NCBI GenBank assembly: GCA_934436505.1
Contig: CAKSAP010000003.1
Coordinates: forward strand, 62,001 to 126,000
Source: an uncultured Eubacteriales bacterium
GTDB lineage: Bacteria; Bacillota; Clostridia; Oscillospirales; Acutalibacteraceae
Length of the DNA stretch: 64,000 nt
Reading direction: 5' to 3'
Shown piece by piece: positions 47,637 through 55,285 of this stretch. The notes beneath the pieces were generated by a model. It saw only the letters and a list, made by a program, of their open reading frames with translations. It made no database searches and was not told the origin of the DNA. The position numbers were made by a program, and so were the translations under genes. Position 1 is the first letter of the stretch. Every line of letters begins with the position of its first letter.

Positions 47637-48938
47637 ATGCGTATTACCGATATTATCAGAAAAAAGCGTGACGGTCTTGCTTTAAGCGAGGAAGAAATAT
47701 GCTTTTTCGTCAACGGCTATGTCAACGGAGAAATTCCCGACTATCAAATCGCCGCACTGCTGATGGCAATTTATTTCAACGATATGAATGACGACGAAAC
47801 CGTTTTTCTCACAAAGGCAATGCTGAATTCGGGCGAAAAGGTTGATTTGTCAAATATTGACGGCGTTAAGGTCGATAAGCACTCAACGGGCGGCGTCGGA
47901 GATAAAACCACGCTTATTTGTGCTCCCATTGCCGCTGCTTGCGGTGTGAAAATCGCAAAAATGTCGGGACGGGGTCTCGGGCATACGGGCGGAACGGTGG
48001 ATAAGCTCGAATCAATACCCGGATTTAACACGTCTATTGACCGTGAGAGATTTTTTGAAACGGTAAACAAGACGGGAATTTGCGTTGTAGGTCAATCGGG
48101 CAACCTCTGCCCTGCCGACAAAAAGATATACGCTCTGCGTGACGTCACGGAGACCGTTGATAAAATCTGCTTAATTGCGTCAAGCATAATGAGCAAAAAA
48201 TTGGCTTCGGGAAGCGATAAAATACTGCTCGATGTTAAGGTCGGAAGCGGCGCTTTTATGAAAGACCTTCCCTCCGCCGAAAAGTTAGCCGAAACTATGG
48301 TCAAAATAGGCAATAACGCAGGAAAGCAGACGAAGGCTCTGATTACAAATATGGATATTCCGCTCGGCAAAGCTGTCGGAAACAATCTTGAGGTTATCGA
48401 AGCCATTGAAACGCTTAACGGCAACGGACCCGAGGATTTAACGCTTGTTTCCGTTGAGCTTGCGGCAAATATGATAAATCTTGCGACAGGCGAAAGCATC
48501 GATATATGCCGTAAAAAGGCACAAAATGCGATAAAAGACAAATCAGCTCTTAATAAGCTTGCCGATATGGTTAAATATCAAGGCGGAGATGAAAACTTTA
48601 TCTACGACACCTCGCTTTTCAAAAAGGCAACGTATTCCCGTGATTTTGTCAGCCGAAAAGACGGTTATATTGTTAAAACCGATGCTGAAAAATGCGGAAT
48701 TGCCTGTGTATATCTCGGAGCAGGCAGAGAGAAAAAAGATGATAAGCTCGACAGCACTGCCGGTCTTATTTTTCATAAAAAGACAGGCGATATGGTTTCT
48801 TGCGGCGATGTTATCGCAACATTATATTCGTGCAACGACAGCTTATTTGACAGCGCAATAAATGAATTGTCAAATGCGTTCGAAATCGGCGATAAAAAGC
48901 CTAAAAAGCAGGAACTTATACTAAAAATAGCGGAATAA
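47637..48938 (+). CDS. pdp: Pyrimidine-nucleoside phosphorylase
   Basis: AAGGAG six bases before the ATG at 47637 gives a 433-residue product. It starts MRITDIIRKKRDGLALSEEE and carries the thymidine/pyrimidine phosphorylase signature SGRGLGHTGGTVDKLESIPG, the phosphate site KHSTGGVGDKTTL, and the C-terminal beta/alpha lobe. Residues around the pyrimidine site (SSIMSKKLASGSDKILLDVK) suit uridine/thymidine cleavage. It salvages nucleosides by phosphorolysis. Confidence 0.95.
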   Translation: MRITDIIRKKRDGLALSEEEICFFVNGYVNGEIPDYQIAALLMAIYFNDMNDDETVFLTKAMLNSGEKVDLSNIDGVKVDKHSTGGVGDKTTLICAPIAAACGVKIAKMSGRGLGHTGGTVDKLESIPGFNTSIDRERFFETVNKTGICVVGQSGNLCPADKKIYALRDVTETVDKICLIASSIMSKKLASGSDKILLDVKVGSGAFMKDLPSAEKLAETMVKIGNNAGKQTKALITNMDIPLGKAVGNNLEVIEAIETLNGNGPEDLTLVSVELAANMINLATGESIDICRKKAQNAIKDKSALNKLADMVKYQGGDENFIYDTSLFKKATYSRDFVSRKDGYIVKTDAEKCGIACVYLGAGREKKDDKLDSTAGLIFHKKTGDMVSCGDVIATLYSCNDSLFDSAINELSNAFEIGDKKPKKQELILKIAE

Positions 48939-49061
48939 TAAAAAATGAGAAACAAAATATAAACAATTTTTGTTTTTTGGATTGACTTTTTTGTGAATTT
49001 ATTGTAAATTATAAGGGTATTATTTTGCAAAATTGTCCAAGCATTGAAAGGGGAAAAAACA

Positions 49062-50060
49062 ATGGCAAAAAAAGAAAAGATTCCGTCAACACCGGAGTCA
49101 CGTGCACAAAAGCTCGCAGACACACAGGAAGTTCGCAAGGCGTTCAAAAAGACATTCATTCCTGCATTGGCAGTTTGTCTTTCACTCTTGCTCATTTACT
49201 CTGTTTGCTACATATCATTCTTTGATCCTGAAAAAGAATTGGCTGAAAAAGGCGTTACTACCGTAAACACAAACAATACAGGTAACAACGGCTCTTCAAG
49301 CGGCAGCGCAGGCGGCAGCTCTTCGGGCAGTTCTTCAAATGACGCTGCTAGCGGCGACTCTTCAGCTTCGGGTAACGACGCAGCTGCTCCGAGCAGCGAC
49401 GTTAAAGAGATTTCCGCTTCAAGCTCAACCGCTGATGTTGTTGCATATTTCAACACCGCAATCAACAAGGTTAAGCCCAACGCTAAGCAGATTACTCTTA
49501 ACAAAGAAACAAACAGCAAGGCTGGCGAGGTAGAAGGTAACCTTCCCTCATCACTTATCAGCATGGCTAACTCACTTATCGAAAGCAATATGGGCGACAA
49601 GGATCTTTCAAAGCTTGATCCCGGCATGGTTAACGCTACCACCGCAGATCAGAAGAACGCAATGTTCCCTGTTGAAAATGAAAACTGGTCAAGTAAGCTT
49701 ACTGCTGACGACGTTGACAGTGCAACAGTTACAGATAACGGCAGCACATATGAAATCGTTATTAAGGTCAAGGCTGACGAGCCGAGCGAGACTACTGCTC
49801 ACGGTCAGGGACACAACGGTAAGGTTTTCTCGGTAATTATGCCGACAATCGTTACAGATAACGCAGGTCCTGCAGCAAGCATAATCAAAGAGGTTAAAAC
49901 AGGTCATAAAGACGGCTTAATTAAGGTTACTGTTGATAAAGCAACAGGCAATGTTACTCAGGCAAAATACCACTTTGTTTGGACTCTTTCACTTAAAGCA
50001 TTGGGTGCATCAATCTCTATACCCTTCGGTCTTGATAAAGACTTCACTATTGCTTGGTAA
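49062..50060 (+). CDS. Exported protein of unknown function with Ser/Gly linker
   Basis: AAAGGGG eight bases before the ATG at 49062 gives 332 residues. A basic start (about 30 residues) precedes one membrane helix (TFIPALAVCLSLLLIYSVCY). Then comes a Ser/Gly/Asn/Ala-rich linker of some 60 residues and a C-terminal domain of about 190 residues predicted mainly beta (YEIVIKVKADEPSE, VFSVIMPTIVTDNAG, ATGNVTQAKYHFVWTLSL). The layout is a type II membrane protein or signal-anchored surface protein. I do not recognise the domain. Confidence 0.65.
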   Translation: MAKKEKIPSTPESRAQKLADTQEVRKAFKKTFIPALAVCLSLLLIYSVCYISFFDPEKELAEKGVTTVNTNNTGNNGSSSGSAGGSSSGSSSNDAASGDSSASGNDAAAPSSDVKEISASSSTADVVAYFNTAINKVKPNAKQITLNKETNSKAGEVEGNLPSSLISMANSLIESNMGDKDLSKLDPGMVNATTADQKNAMFPVENENWSSKLTADDVDSATVTDNGSTYEIVIKVKADEPSETTAHGQGHNGKVFSVIMPTIVTDNAGPAASIIKEVKTGHKDGLIKVTVDKATGNVTQAKYHFVWTLSLKALGASISIPFGLDKDFTIAW

Positions 50061-50076
50061 GTACCGATAAACATCA

Positions 50077-50107
50077 AAAGCTCTCCTATTTTTGGAGAGC
50101 TTTTTTT
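50077..50107 (+). terminator. Terminator of the exported protein gene
   Basis: AAAAGCTCTCC pairs with GGAGAGC, followed by TTTTTTT. Confidence 0.85.
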
Positions 50108-50128
50108 CGTTTTTATTGTGTTATTTTG

Positions 50129-50156
50129 TTGACAATATGGTCATATATGGTATAAT
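50129..50156 (+). promoter_or_regulatory. Promoter of the epimerase-like oxidoreductase
   Basis: TTGACA (50129-50134) and TATAAT (50151-50156), both perfect, with 16-bp spacing. Confidence 0.75.
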
Positions 50157-50194
50157 TATATTACTATATTATATATTTCATGAGGTGGAAGATT

Positions 50195-51760
50195 ATGGCA
50201 GATAAGAAAACCGTAATGCTCACCGGTGGCTCTGGCAACATGGGCTTTGCCGGCTTCAAAGAGCTTTATGCGAAGAAAGACAAGTTCAACATCACTCTTC
50301 TTTTGAGAGGCAGTGAAAAGAACAGAGAAAAGTTCAAGGCTTACCTTAACGATCCGTCAGTTAGAATCGTTTGGGGCGACCTTACAAAGTACGAGGATGT
50401 TCTCGACGCTGTCAACGGCGCAGACTACGTTCTCCACGTTGGCGGTATGGTTTCTCCCACAGCTGACTGGAAGCCTTACAGAACACAGAAAACAAATATC
50501 GGTGCTGCTGAACACATCTGCAATGCAGTTAAGGCTCAGCCCAATCCCGATGCAGTTAAGGTTTGCTACATAGGTACCGTTGCTGAAACAGGCGACAGAA
50601 ACTATCCTATCCATTGGGGCCGTTGCGGCGATCCGCTTAAGGTTTCAATCTACGACCACTATGCAGTTTCAAAGTGCCGTGCTGAGGCAGTTTTTGTTGA
50701 AAGCGGACTTAAAAACTGGGTTGTAATGCGTCAGTCAGGTATCCTCTACCCCAACATTCTTAAGAATATGGATCCGATCATGTTCCACGTACCGATTAAC
50801 GGCGTTCTCGAGTGGTGTACTGTTGAGGACTCAGGTCGTTTGCTTGCTAACCTTTGCGACGAAGATGCAAAGGGCAACCTCGGCAGTGACTTCTGGAATC
50901 ACTTCTACAACATCGGTTCAGGTAAGGAATACAGAATTTCTAACTATGAGTTTGAGTGCCTTCTTCTTGGCACACTCGGTCTTGCAGGCCCCGAAAAGCT
51001 CTTTGAGCCTAACTGGTTCATCACAAAGAACTTCCACGGTCAGTTCTATGCAGACGGCGACAAGCTTGAAAACTTCCTTCACTTCCGTGAAAATCTTCCC
51101 GTTAAGGACTATTTCAACCGTCTTGCTGATCAGGTTGAATTCTACTTCAAGATTCCGAGATATCTTCCGAAAGGTCTCGTAGCTGCTTGTGCTAAGCCCT
51201 TCATGAAGAAGATTGCTTCTACACCCGACTTTGGTACTCTTGACTGGGTTGCTAAGGACAACAAGGTTCGTATGAGCGCTTACTTCGGCTCAAAGGCTGA
51301 ATGGGAAAAGATTCCTTCAAAGTGGGAGGACTTCGAAATCATCAAGTTTGATAAGGATAACAGCGCAGCTGAGCAGTTCAAGCTTGACCACGGCTATGAT
51401 GAGTCAAAGCCCGAATCAGAGCTTGATATCAACGATATGAAGAAGGCTGCTGAGTTCCGTGGCGGTGAGTGCCTCTCCGACACAATGACTAAGGGCGATT
51501 TGGCTACAAAGCTTAAATGGAAATGCGGTTACTGCGGTGCAGAATTCGAAGCAAGCCCTGCTCTTATTCTTCTTGGCGGACATTGGTGCCCCGAGTGCTA
51601 CATTCCGCACAAGGCTTGGGATTATGATGCAATCGCTAAGACTAACCCCTTCTTCGCACAGGTTTGGTATCCGAACCACACTAAGGATGAGCACAACAAG
51701 TATGATTTCGACGAGTTGTTCCACATCAACGGCGTTGCTTGGGATGACATTAAGCACTAA
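50195..51760 (+). CDS. Extended-SDR NAD-dependent epimerase/dehydratase-like protein with zinc-ribbon tail
   Basis: GAGGTGG before the ATG at 50195 gives 521 residues. The N-terminal Rossmann fold has TVMLTGGSGNMGFAG for NAD(P), VLHVGGMVSPTADW and the active-site pair YDHYAVSKCRAE (YxxxK). The last 160 residues are unlike ordinary epimerases and contain CGYCGAEFEASPALILLGG and HWCPECY, a four-cysteine zinc ribbon near residues 443-470. Codon use is strongly biased, indicating high expression. Two other Rossmann-fold genes lie next to it on the other strand. The substrate is unknown. Confidence 0.85.
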   Translation: MADKKTVMLTGGSGNMGFAGFKELYAKKDKFNITLLLRGSEKNREKFKAYLNDPSVRIVWGDLTKYEDVLDAVNGADYVLHVGGMVSPTADWKPYRTQKTNIGAAEHICNAVKAQPNPDAVKVCYIGTVAETGDRNYPIHWGRCGDPLKVSIYDHYAVSKCRAEAVFVESGLKNWVVMRQSGILYPNILKNMDPIMFHVPINGVLEWCTVEDSGRLLANLCDEDAKGNLGSDFWNHFYNIGSGKEYRISNYEFECLLLGTLGLAGPEKLFEPNWFITKNFHGQFYADGDKLENFLHFRENLPVKDYFNRLADQVEFYFKIPRYLPKGLVAACAKPFMKKIASTPDFGTLDWVAKDNKVRMSAYFGSKAEWEKIPSKWEDFEIIKFDKDNSAAEQFKLDHGYDESKPESELDINDMKKAAEFRGGECLSDTMTKGDLATKLKWKCGYCGAEFEASPALILLGGHWCPECYIPHKAWDYDAIAKTNPFFAQVWYPNHTKDEHNKYDFDELFHINGVAWDDIKH

Positions 51761-51782
51761 TTACAAGCTTAAAATAACATTA

Positions 51783-51833
51783 ACCGACTTGTGAAAGCAA
51801 GTCGGTTTTCTTTTACAAGTCGGTTTTCTTTTT
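51783..51833 (+). terminator. Terminator with duplicated right arm
   Basis: ACCGACTTG pairs with CAAGTCGGT, followed by TTTCTTTT. The right arm plus tail (CAAGTCGGTTTTCTTTT) is repeated in tandem at 51798 and 51816, so two alternative hairpins with the same left arm are possible. Confidence 0.75.
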
Positions 51834-51856
51834 GCTCTATATCCCCTTTTGAATAT

Positions 51857-51886
51857 AAAAAAGGCGTTATCTTTCGATAACGCCTA
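51857..51886 (-). terminator. Terminator of the minus-strand oxidoreductase pair
   Basis: AGGCGTTATC pairs with GATAACGCCT around TTTC; the minus strand continues with TTTTTTATA. Confidence 0.8.
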
Positions 51887-51901
51887 AATTTATGTAGGTA
51901 A

Positions 51902-52927
51902 TTATTCGCCCTTCATTTCAAGGAGTTTAACCTTACCGTCGAATGCAGCCTGAGAAACCTTAATCGAATCTGTGATAGCAGCTTTGATATCGTCCTCTTC
52001 TACGCCCAACTCAAGGCAATACTTCTTGTCGATGAAAAGGTTGTAGTCCATAATGTCGGGAAGCTGCATCGGATCCATACCTGATTCAATGCCTCTCTTA
52101 GCATAATCCTTAACGATCTTATGCATACCCATTCTCATCATCCACGGAGCAACAGTAACAACCTTTCTGCCGTGCATTCCTCTTGCATCAAATACGATAG
52201 CAAGGAACTCAGGCCATGTCATGTTGTACATACCAATCGGGATTGCTTCAAAGCCGGTCTTACCTGCTTTGTTTTCAGCAGCACCTGCGATAACCTGACC
52301 AACCTGACGGCAAGTAAGCATTGCAGTACCGCCCTTCGGATACATTGTGAAAGGCCATTTGTCCATAAACTCAATCTGCTCGATAAGAACAGTCCAAACG
52401 GGCTTTCTGCCGGGCTGTGTGCCGAAGATGTAGGGAAGCTCAAGAACACAAGCTGAGAAGTTCTCATCGCAAGCATCCTCGCAAACCTTCTCCTGCATCA
52501 TTCTTGACTTCATGTAGGGGTTTCTCTCTTCAAGTTTCATATCGGGTCTTATCTTATTAAGATATGAGAAATAAGAACCGAGAACAACTGCTCTCTTAAC
52601 GCCTGCTTTTTTGCAAAGCGGGAAAATTCTCTCAAGCGGAGCAATGTTAAACTTGCGGTAATAATCCATTACAGGATGCGGGAACTCAACTCTCTCGTCA
52701 ACGCCTGCAGCGAAGATGAAAACGTCAGAGCCCTCGAGCATCTTTTCGATTTCTTCGTCCGACTTCTTATTGATGTCGCCGAAAATAATCTCCATCTCCT
52801 TAGGGATGGGTGCACCTTCCGGAAGAGGCGGAAGAGCAACGCTTGTTACCTGGTGGCCTCTTTTAATAAGAGTAGTTGCAGCTTCGCAACCAAGAAGACC
52901 TGTACCACCGATCATAAATACTTTCAT
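51902..52927 (-). CDS. NAD(P)-binding epimerase-like oxidoreductase
   Basis: The 341-residue protein begins MKVFMIGGTGLLGCEAATTL, an extended-SDR Rossmann motif (GGTGLLG), with VFIFAAGVDERVEFPHPV and AVVLGSYFSYLNKI downstream. The serine-tyrosine pair followed by YMKSRMMQEK suggests a YxxxR/K active site. Binding site AGGTCC lies before the ATG. It is 57 bases after the SDR gene on the same strand and probably co-transcribed. Substrate unknown. Confidence 0.8.
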   Translation of the reverse strand: MKVFMIGGTGLLGCEAATTLIKRGHQVTSVALPPLPEGAPIPKEMEIIFGDINKKSDEEIEKMLEGSDVFIFAAGVDERVEFPHPVMDYYRKFNIAPLERIFPLCKKAGVKRAVVLGSYFSYLNKIRPDMKLEERNPYMKSRMMQEKVCEDACDENFSACVLELPYIFGTQPGRKPVWTVLIEQIEFMDKWPFTMYPKGGTAMLTCRQVGQVIAGAAENKAGKTGFEAIPIGMYNMTWPEFLAIVFDARGMHGRKVVTVAPWMMRMGMHKIVKDYAKRGIESGMDPMQLPDIMDYNLFIDKKYCLELGVEEDDIKAAITDSIKVSQAAFDGKVKLLEMKGE

Positions 52928-52984
52928 AGTGGACCTCCAATATGTTTTTACGGGCTGTGCCCGAATGAATAACTTAGTTTTTTA

Positions 52985-53818
52985 TTAGTCTTTGAATACG
53001 GGATCAAACAACGGGAGCTTTGAAACCTTCATAACGGTAGAGAAAAGTCTGCCGCCCTGAACAGGCATAATTCTTCCGAAGTAGTTCATAAACGCAGCGT
53101 CGAAGCCGTGAACGCCGAGAGGACGCTTGAGTTTAATATCTCTCATAATCATATTTACCATTTTATCGCAAGGTGTGCTTACTGCGTTGAGCATCTTTGT
53201 ACCCTTGTCGTCGGTTGAGCTCTGATCTCTGAAAATGTCAGTCTTTGTAAAGCCGGGGCAAACGATACCGACATAGCACTTACCTCTCAATTCCTCTCTG
53301 AGAGCCTCAGAAAGAGATTTCAAAGCAGCCTTTGAAGCAGAGTAAACCGATGTGCCTGCAAGCGTCATAAGAGCCGCAGAAGAGTCAACGTTGATGATTG
53401 CGGGTGTTGATGACTCAAGAAGCACCGGCAAAAGAGCATGGATTGAATAAACTGCCGAATAGAAGTTAATATCCATAGCCTTCTTTATGTAGTCGATTGT
53501 GTAATTCTGAAATCTGTCAAACTTGGGAAGAATTCCGGCATTGTTGATAAGAACGTCGGGATGAATGTTGTTATCTCTGAGATAAGTAACAAAATCAATC
53601 CAATTCTGCTCAACAGAAACGTCGAAAAGCTGATAAGAGAACTTGTCCGCATACTCGCCGAGCTCTTCAACCACCTTTTTCATTTTTTCTTCGCTTCTTG
53701 CAATACCGATGACAGTACAGCCGTGTTCCTTGATAAGACGCTCTGCAACGCCCTTACCCATACCGCCTGAAGCACCGGTGATGATAACAGTTTTGTTATT
53801 CATCCAATTAGTGTTCAT
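52985..53818 (-). CDS. Short-chain dehydrogenase/reductase
   Basis: GGAG seven bases before the ATG at 53818 gives 277 residues. Classical SDR motifs are present: TVIITGASGGMGKGVAERL (cofactor loop), DVLINNAGILP (NNAG), a catalytic serine in NVDSSAALM and YSASKAALKSLSEAL (YxxxK), followed by VGIVCPGFTKTDIF. The basic RSEEKMKK after strand 2 hints at NADP(H). It is first in a two-gene unit with the epimerase-like protein and shares the region with the plus-strand zinc-ribbon epimerase. Confidence 0.9.
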   Translation of the reverse strand: MNTNWMNNKTVIITGASGGMGKGVAERLIKEHGCTVIGIARSEEKMKKVVEELGEYADKFSYQLFDVSVEQNWIDFVTYLRDNNIHPDVLINNAGILPKFDRFQNYTIDYIKKAMDINFYSAVYSIHALLPVLLESSTPAIINVDSSAALMTLAGTSVYSASKAALKSLSEALREELRGKCYVGIVCPGFTKTDIFRDQSSTDDKGTKMLNAVSTPCDKMVNMIMRDIKLKRPLGVHGFDAAFMNYFGRIMPVQGGRLFSTVMKVSKLPLFDPVFKD

Positions 53819-53920
53819 AAGCACACTCCTTCATTTTTTATATCTTATATATTATACAACATTAAAAAATTTTTTCAAGAGAATAACCTAAATTTGTTAA
53901 AATTTCGTCAAAAAAAGTTA

Positions 53921-53948
53921 TTGCAAAAATGATTATTTATGTTATACT
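53921..53948 (+). promoter_or_regulatory. Promoter of the pheST T-box transcript
   Basis: TTGCAA (53921-53926) and TATACT (53943-53948), 16 bp apart. Transcription would begin near 53955. Confidence 0.6.
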
Positions 53949-53954
53949 ATAAGA

Positions 53955-54216
53955 GCAAACAGAACAAATCCGAAAAAACACTGTGAAAAAGGTCAGTAGA
54001 TTTACCGATTTTACGAATTCAAGAGAGAATTTGCATTAGCTGTGAGCAAATTTATTCCGACGGCAGATTGAAATTTCACTTTGGAGTGGTGTGGCTGAAC
54101 CCTTAGTAGGTCACAACGGCAGCCTCCGTTACAGGCAAGGGAGTGTTAGCTCTTTTCCAATCGGGTGGTTTACGGTATTTTTCTCCGTCCCAATTTGGGG
54201 CGGAGTTTTTGTTTTG
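53955..54216 (+). promoter_or_regulatory. T-box riboswitch sensing tRNA-Phe
   Basis: The leader before pheS contains the stem I AG-bulge-like AAGAGAGAA, a probable specifier TTC (54075-54077, followed by A) for phenylalanine, the T-box-like GGGTGGTTTACGG at 54163-54175 and a terminator (CTCCGTCCC/GGGGCGGAG then TTTTTGTTTT, 54183-54216). Uncharged tRNA-Phe should stabilise the antiterminator and allow pheST expression. The specifier assignment is inferred from position and the downstream genes. Confidence 0.85.
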
Positions 54217-54253
54217 TTAATATGTTTATTTCAATATCGAAAGGAAGAGAAAA

Positions 54254-55273
54254 ATGAAAGAACAACTCAGCAAAATTCACGAGTCTGCAAAAGCTGAATT
54301 AGCCGAGCTTTCAAGTATTCAAGAGCTTGAAAATTTCAGAGTACAGGTTCTTGGTAAGAAAGGCAAATTAACCGCTATTCTCAAGCAGATGGGTACGCTT
54401 TCCGCAGAGGAAAGACCGAAAATAGGTCAGCTTGCAAACGAAGTAAGACAGAGTATTGAGGAAATGCTCAAGGAGAAAACAACTCAGTTAAAGGAAAAAG
54501 AGCTTGAAGCAAAGCTCGCAAGCGAGACTATCGACGTTACGCTTCCCGGTGTCGTTGCGTCTATCGGTCATAAGCATCCGCTTTCAATCGTGCTTGATGA
54601 GGTTAAGGACATATTTATAGGTATGGGCTTCCAGATTGCAACAGGTCCCGAGGTTGAATGGGATTATTACAACTTTGAGGCGCTTAATCTTCCGCCCGAC
54701 CACCCTGCAAGAGATACTCAGGACACCTTTTATATTACTGAAAAGATGCTTTTGAGAACTCAGACCTCCCCTGTTCAAATCAGAGTTATGGAAAAGCAAA
54801 ATCCGCCTATCAGAATTATCGCACCCGGCAGAGTTTACCGTTCGGATGCCGTTGACGCAACACACTCCCCCTATTTCCATCAGATTGAGGGACTTGTTGT
54901 TGACGAGGGTATTACAATGGGCGACTTAAAGGGTAATCTTATGCAGTTTGCAAAGCGTCTTTATGGTGAAAACACCGAAATTCGTTTAAGACCGCACCAT
55001 TTCCCCTTTACAGAGCCGTCATGCGAAATTGACGTTACCTGCTTCAAATGCGGCGGCAAGGGCTGTCCTATGTGTAAGGGCGAAGGCTGGGTAGAAATAC
55101 TCGGCGGCGGAATGGTTCATCCGAAGGTTCTTCAAAACGGCGGAGTTGACTCCGAAAAATACACAGGCTATGCGTTTGGCATAGGTCTTGAAAGACTTAC
55201 AATGTTTAGATTTAATATTGACGATATGCGCTTGTTGTTTGAAAACGATATGCGTTTCTTGAGTCAGTTTTAA
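54254..55273 (+). CDS. pheS: Phenylalanyl-tRNA synthetase alpha subunit
   Basis: The 339-residue subunit has the N-terminal coiled coil, the class II catalytic core with [15 protein letters not shown] and [13 protein letters not shown] (motif 1-2 area), [21 protein letters not shown] and the motif 3 [16 protein letters not shown] small C4 zinc knuckle ([12 protein letters not shown]) is inserted before [13 protein letters not shown], common in clostridial PheS. AAGGA precedes the ATG. Confidence 0.97.
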   Translation: MKEQLSKIHESAKAELAELSSIQELENFRVQVLGKKGKLTAILKQMGTLSAEERPKIGQLANEVRQSIEEMLKEKTTQLKEKELEAKLASETIDVTLPGVVASIGHKHPLSIVLDEVKDIFIGMGFQIATGPEVEWDYYNFEALNLPPDHPARDTQDTFYITEKMLLRTQTSPVQIRVMEKQNPPIRIIAPGRVYRSDAVDATHSPYFHQIEGLVVDEGITMGDLKGNLMQFAKRLYGENTEIRLRPHHFPFTEPSCEIDVTCFKCGGKGCPMCKGEGWVEILGGGMVHPKVLQNGGVDSEKYTGYAFGIGLERLTMFRFNIDDMRLLFENDMRFLSQF

Positions 55274-55285
55274 GGAGGTGTCGAG

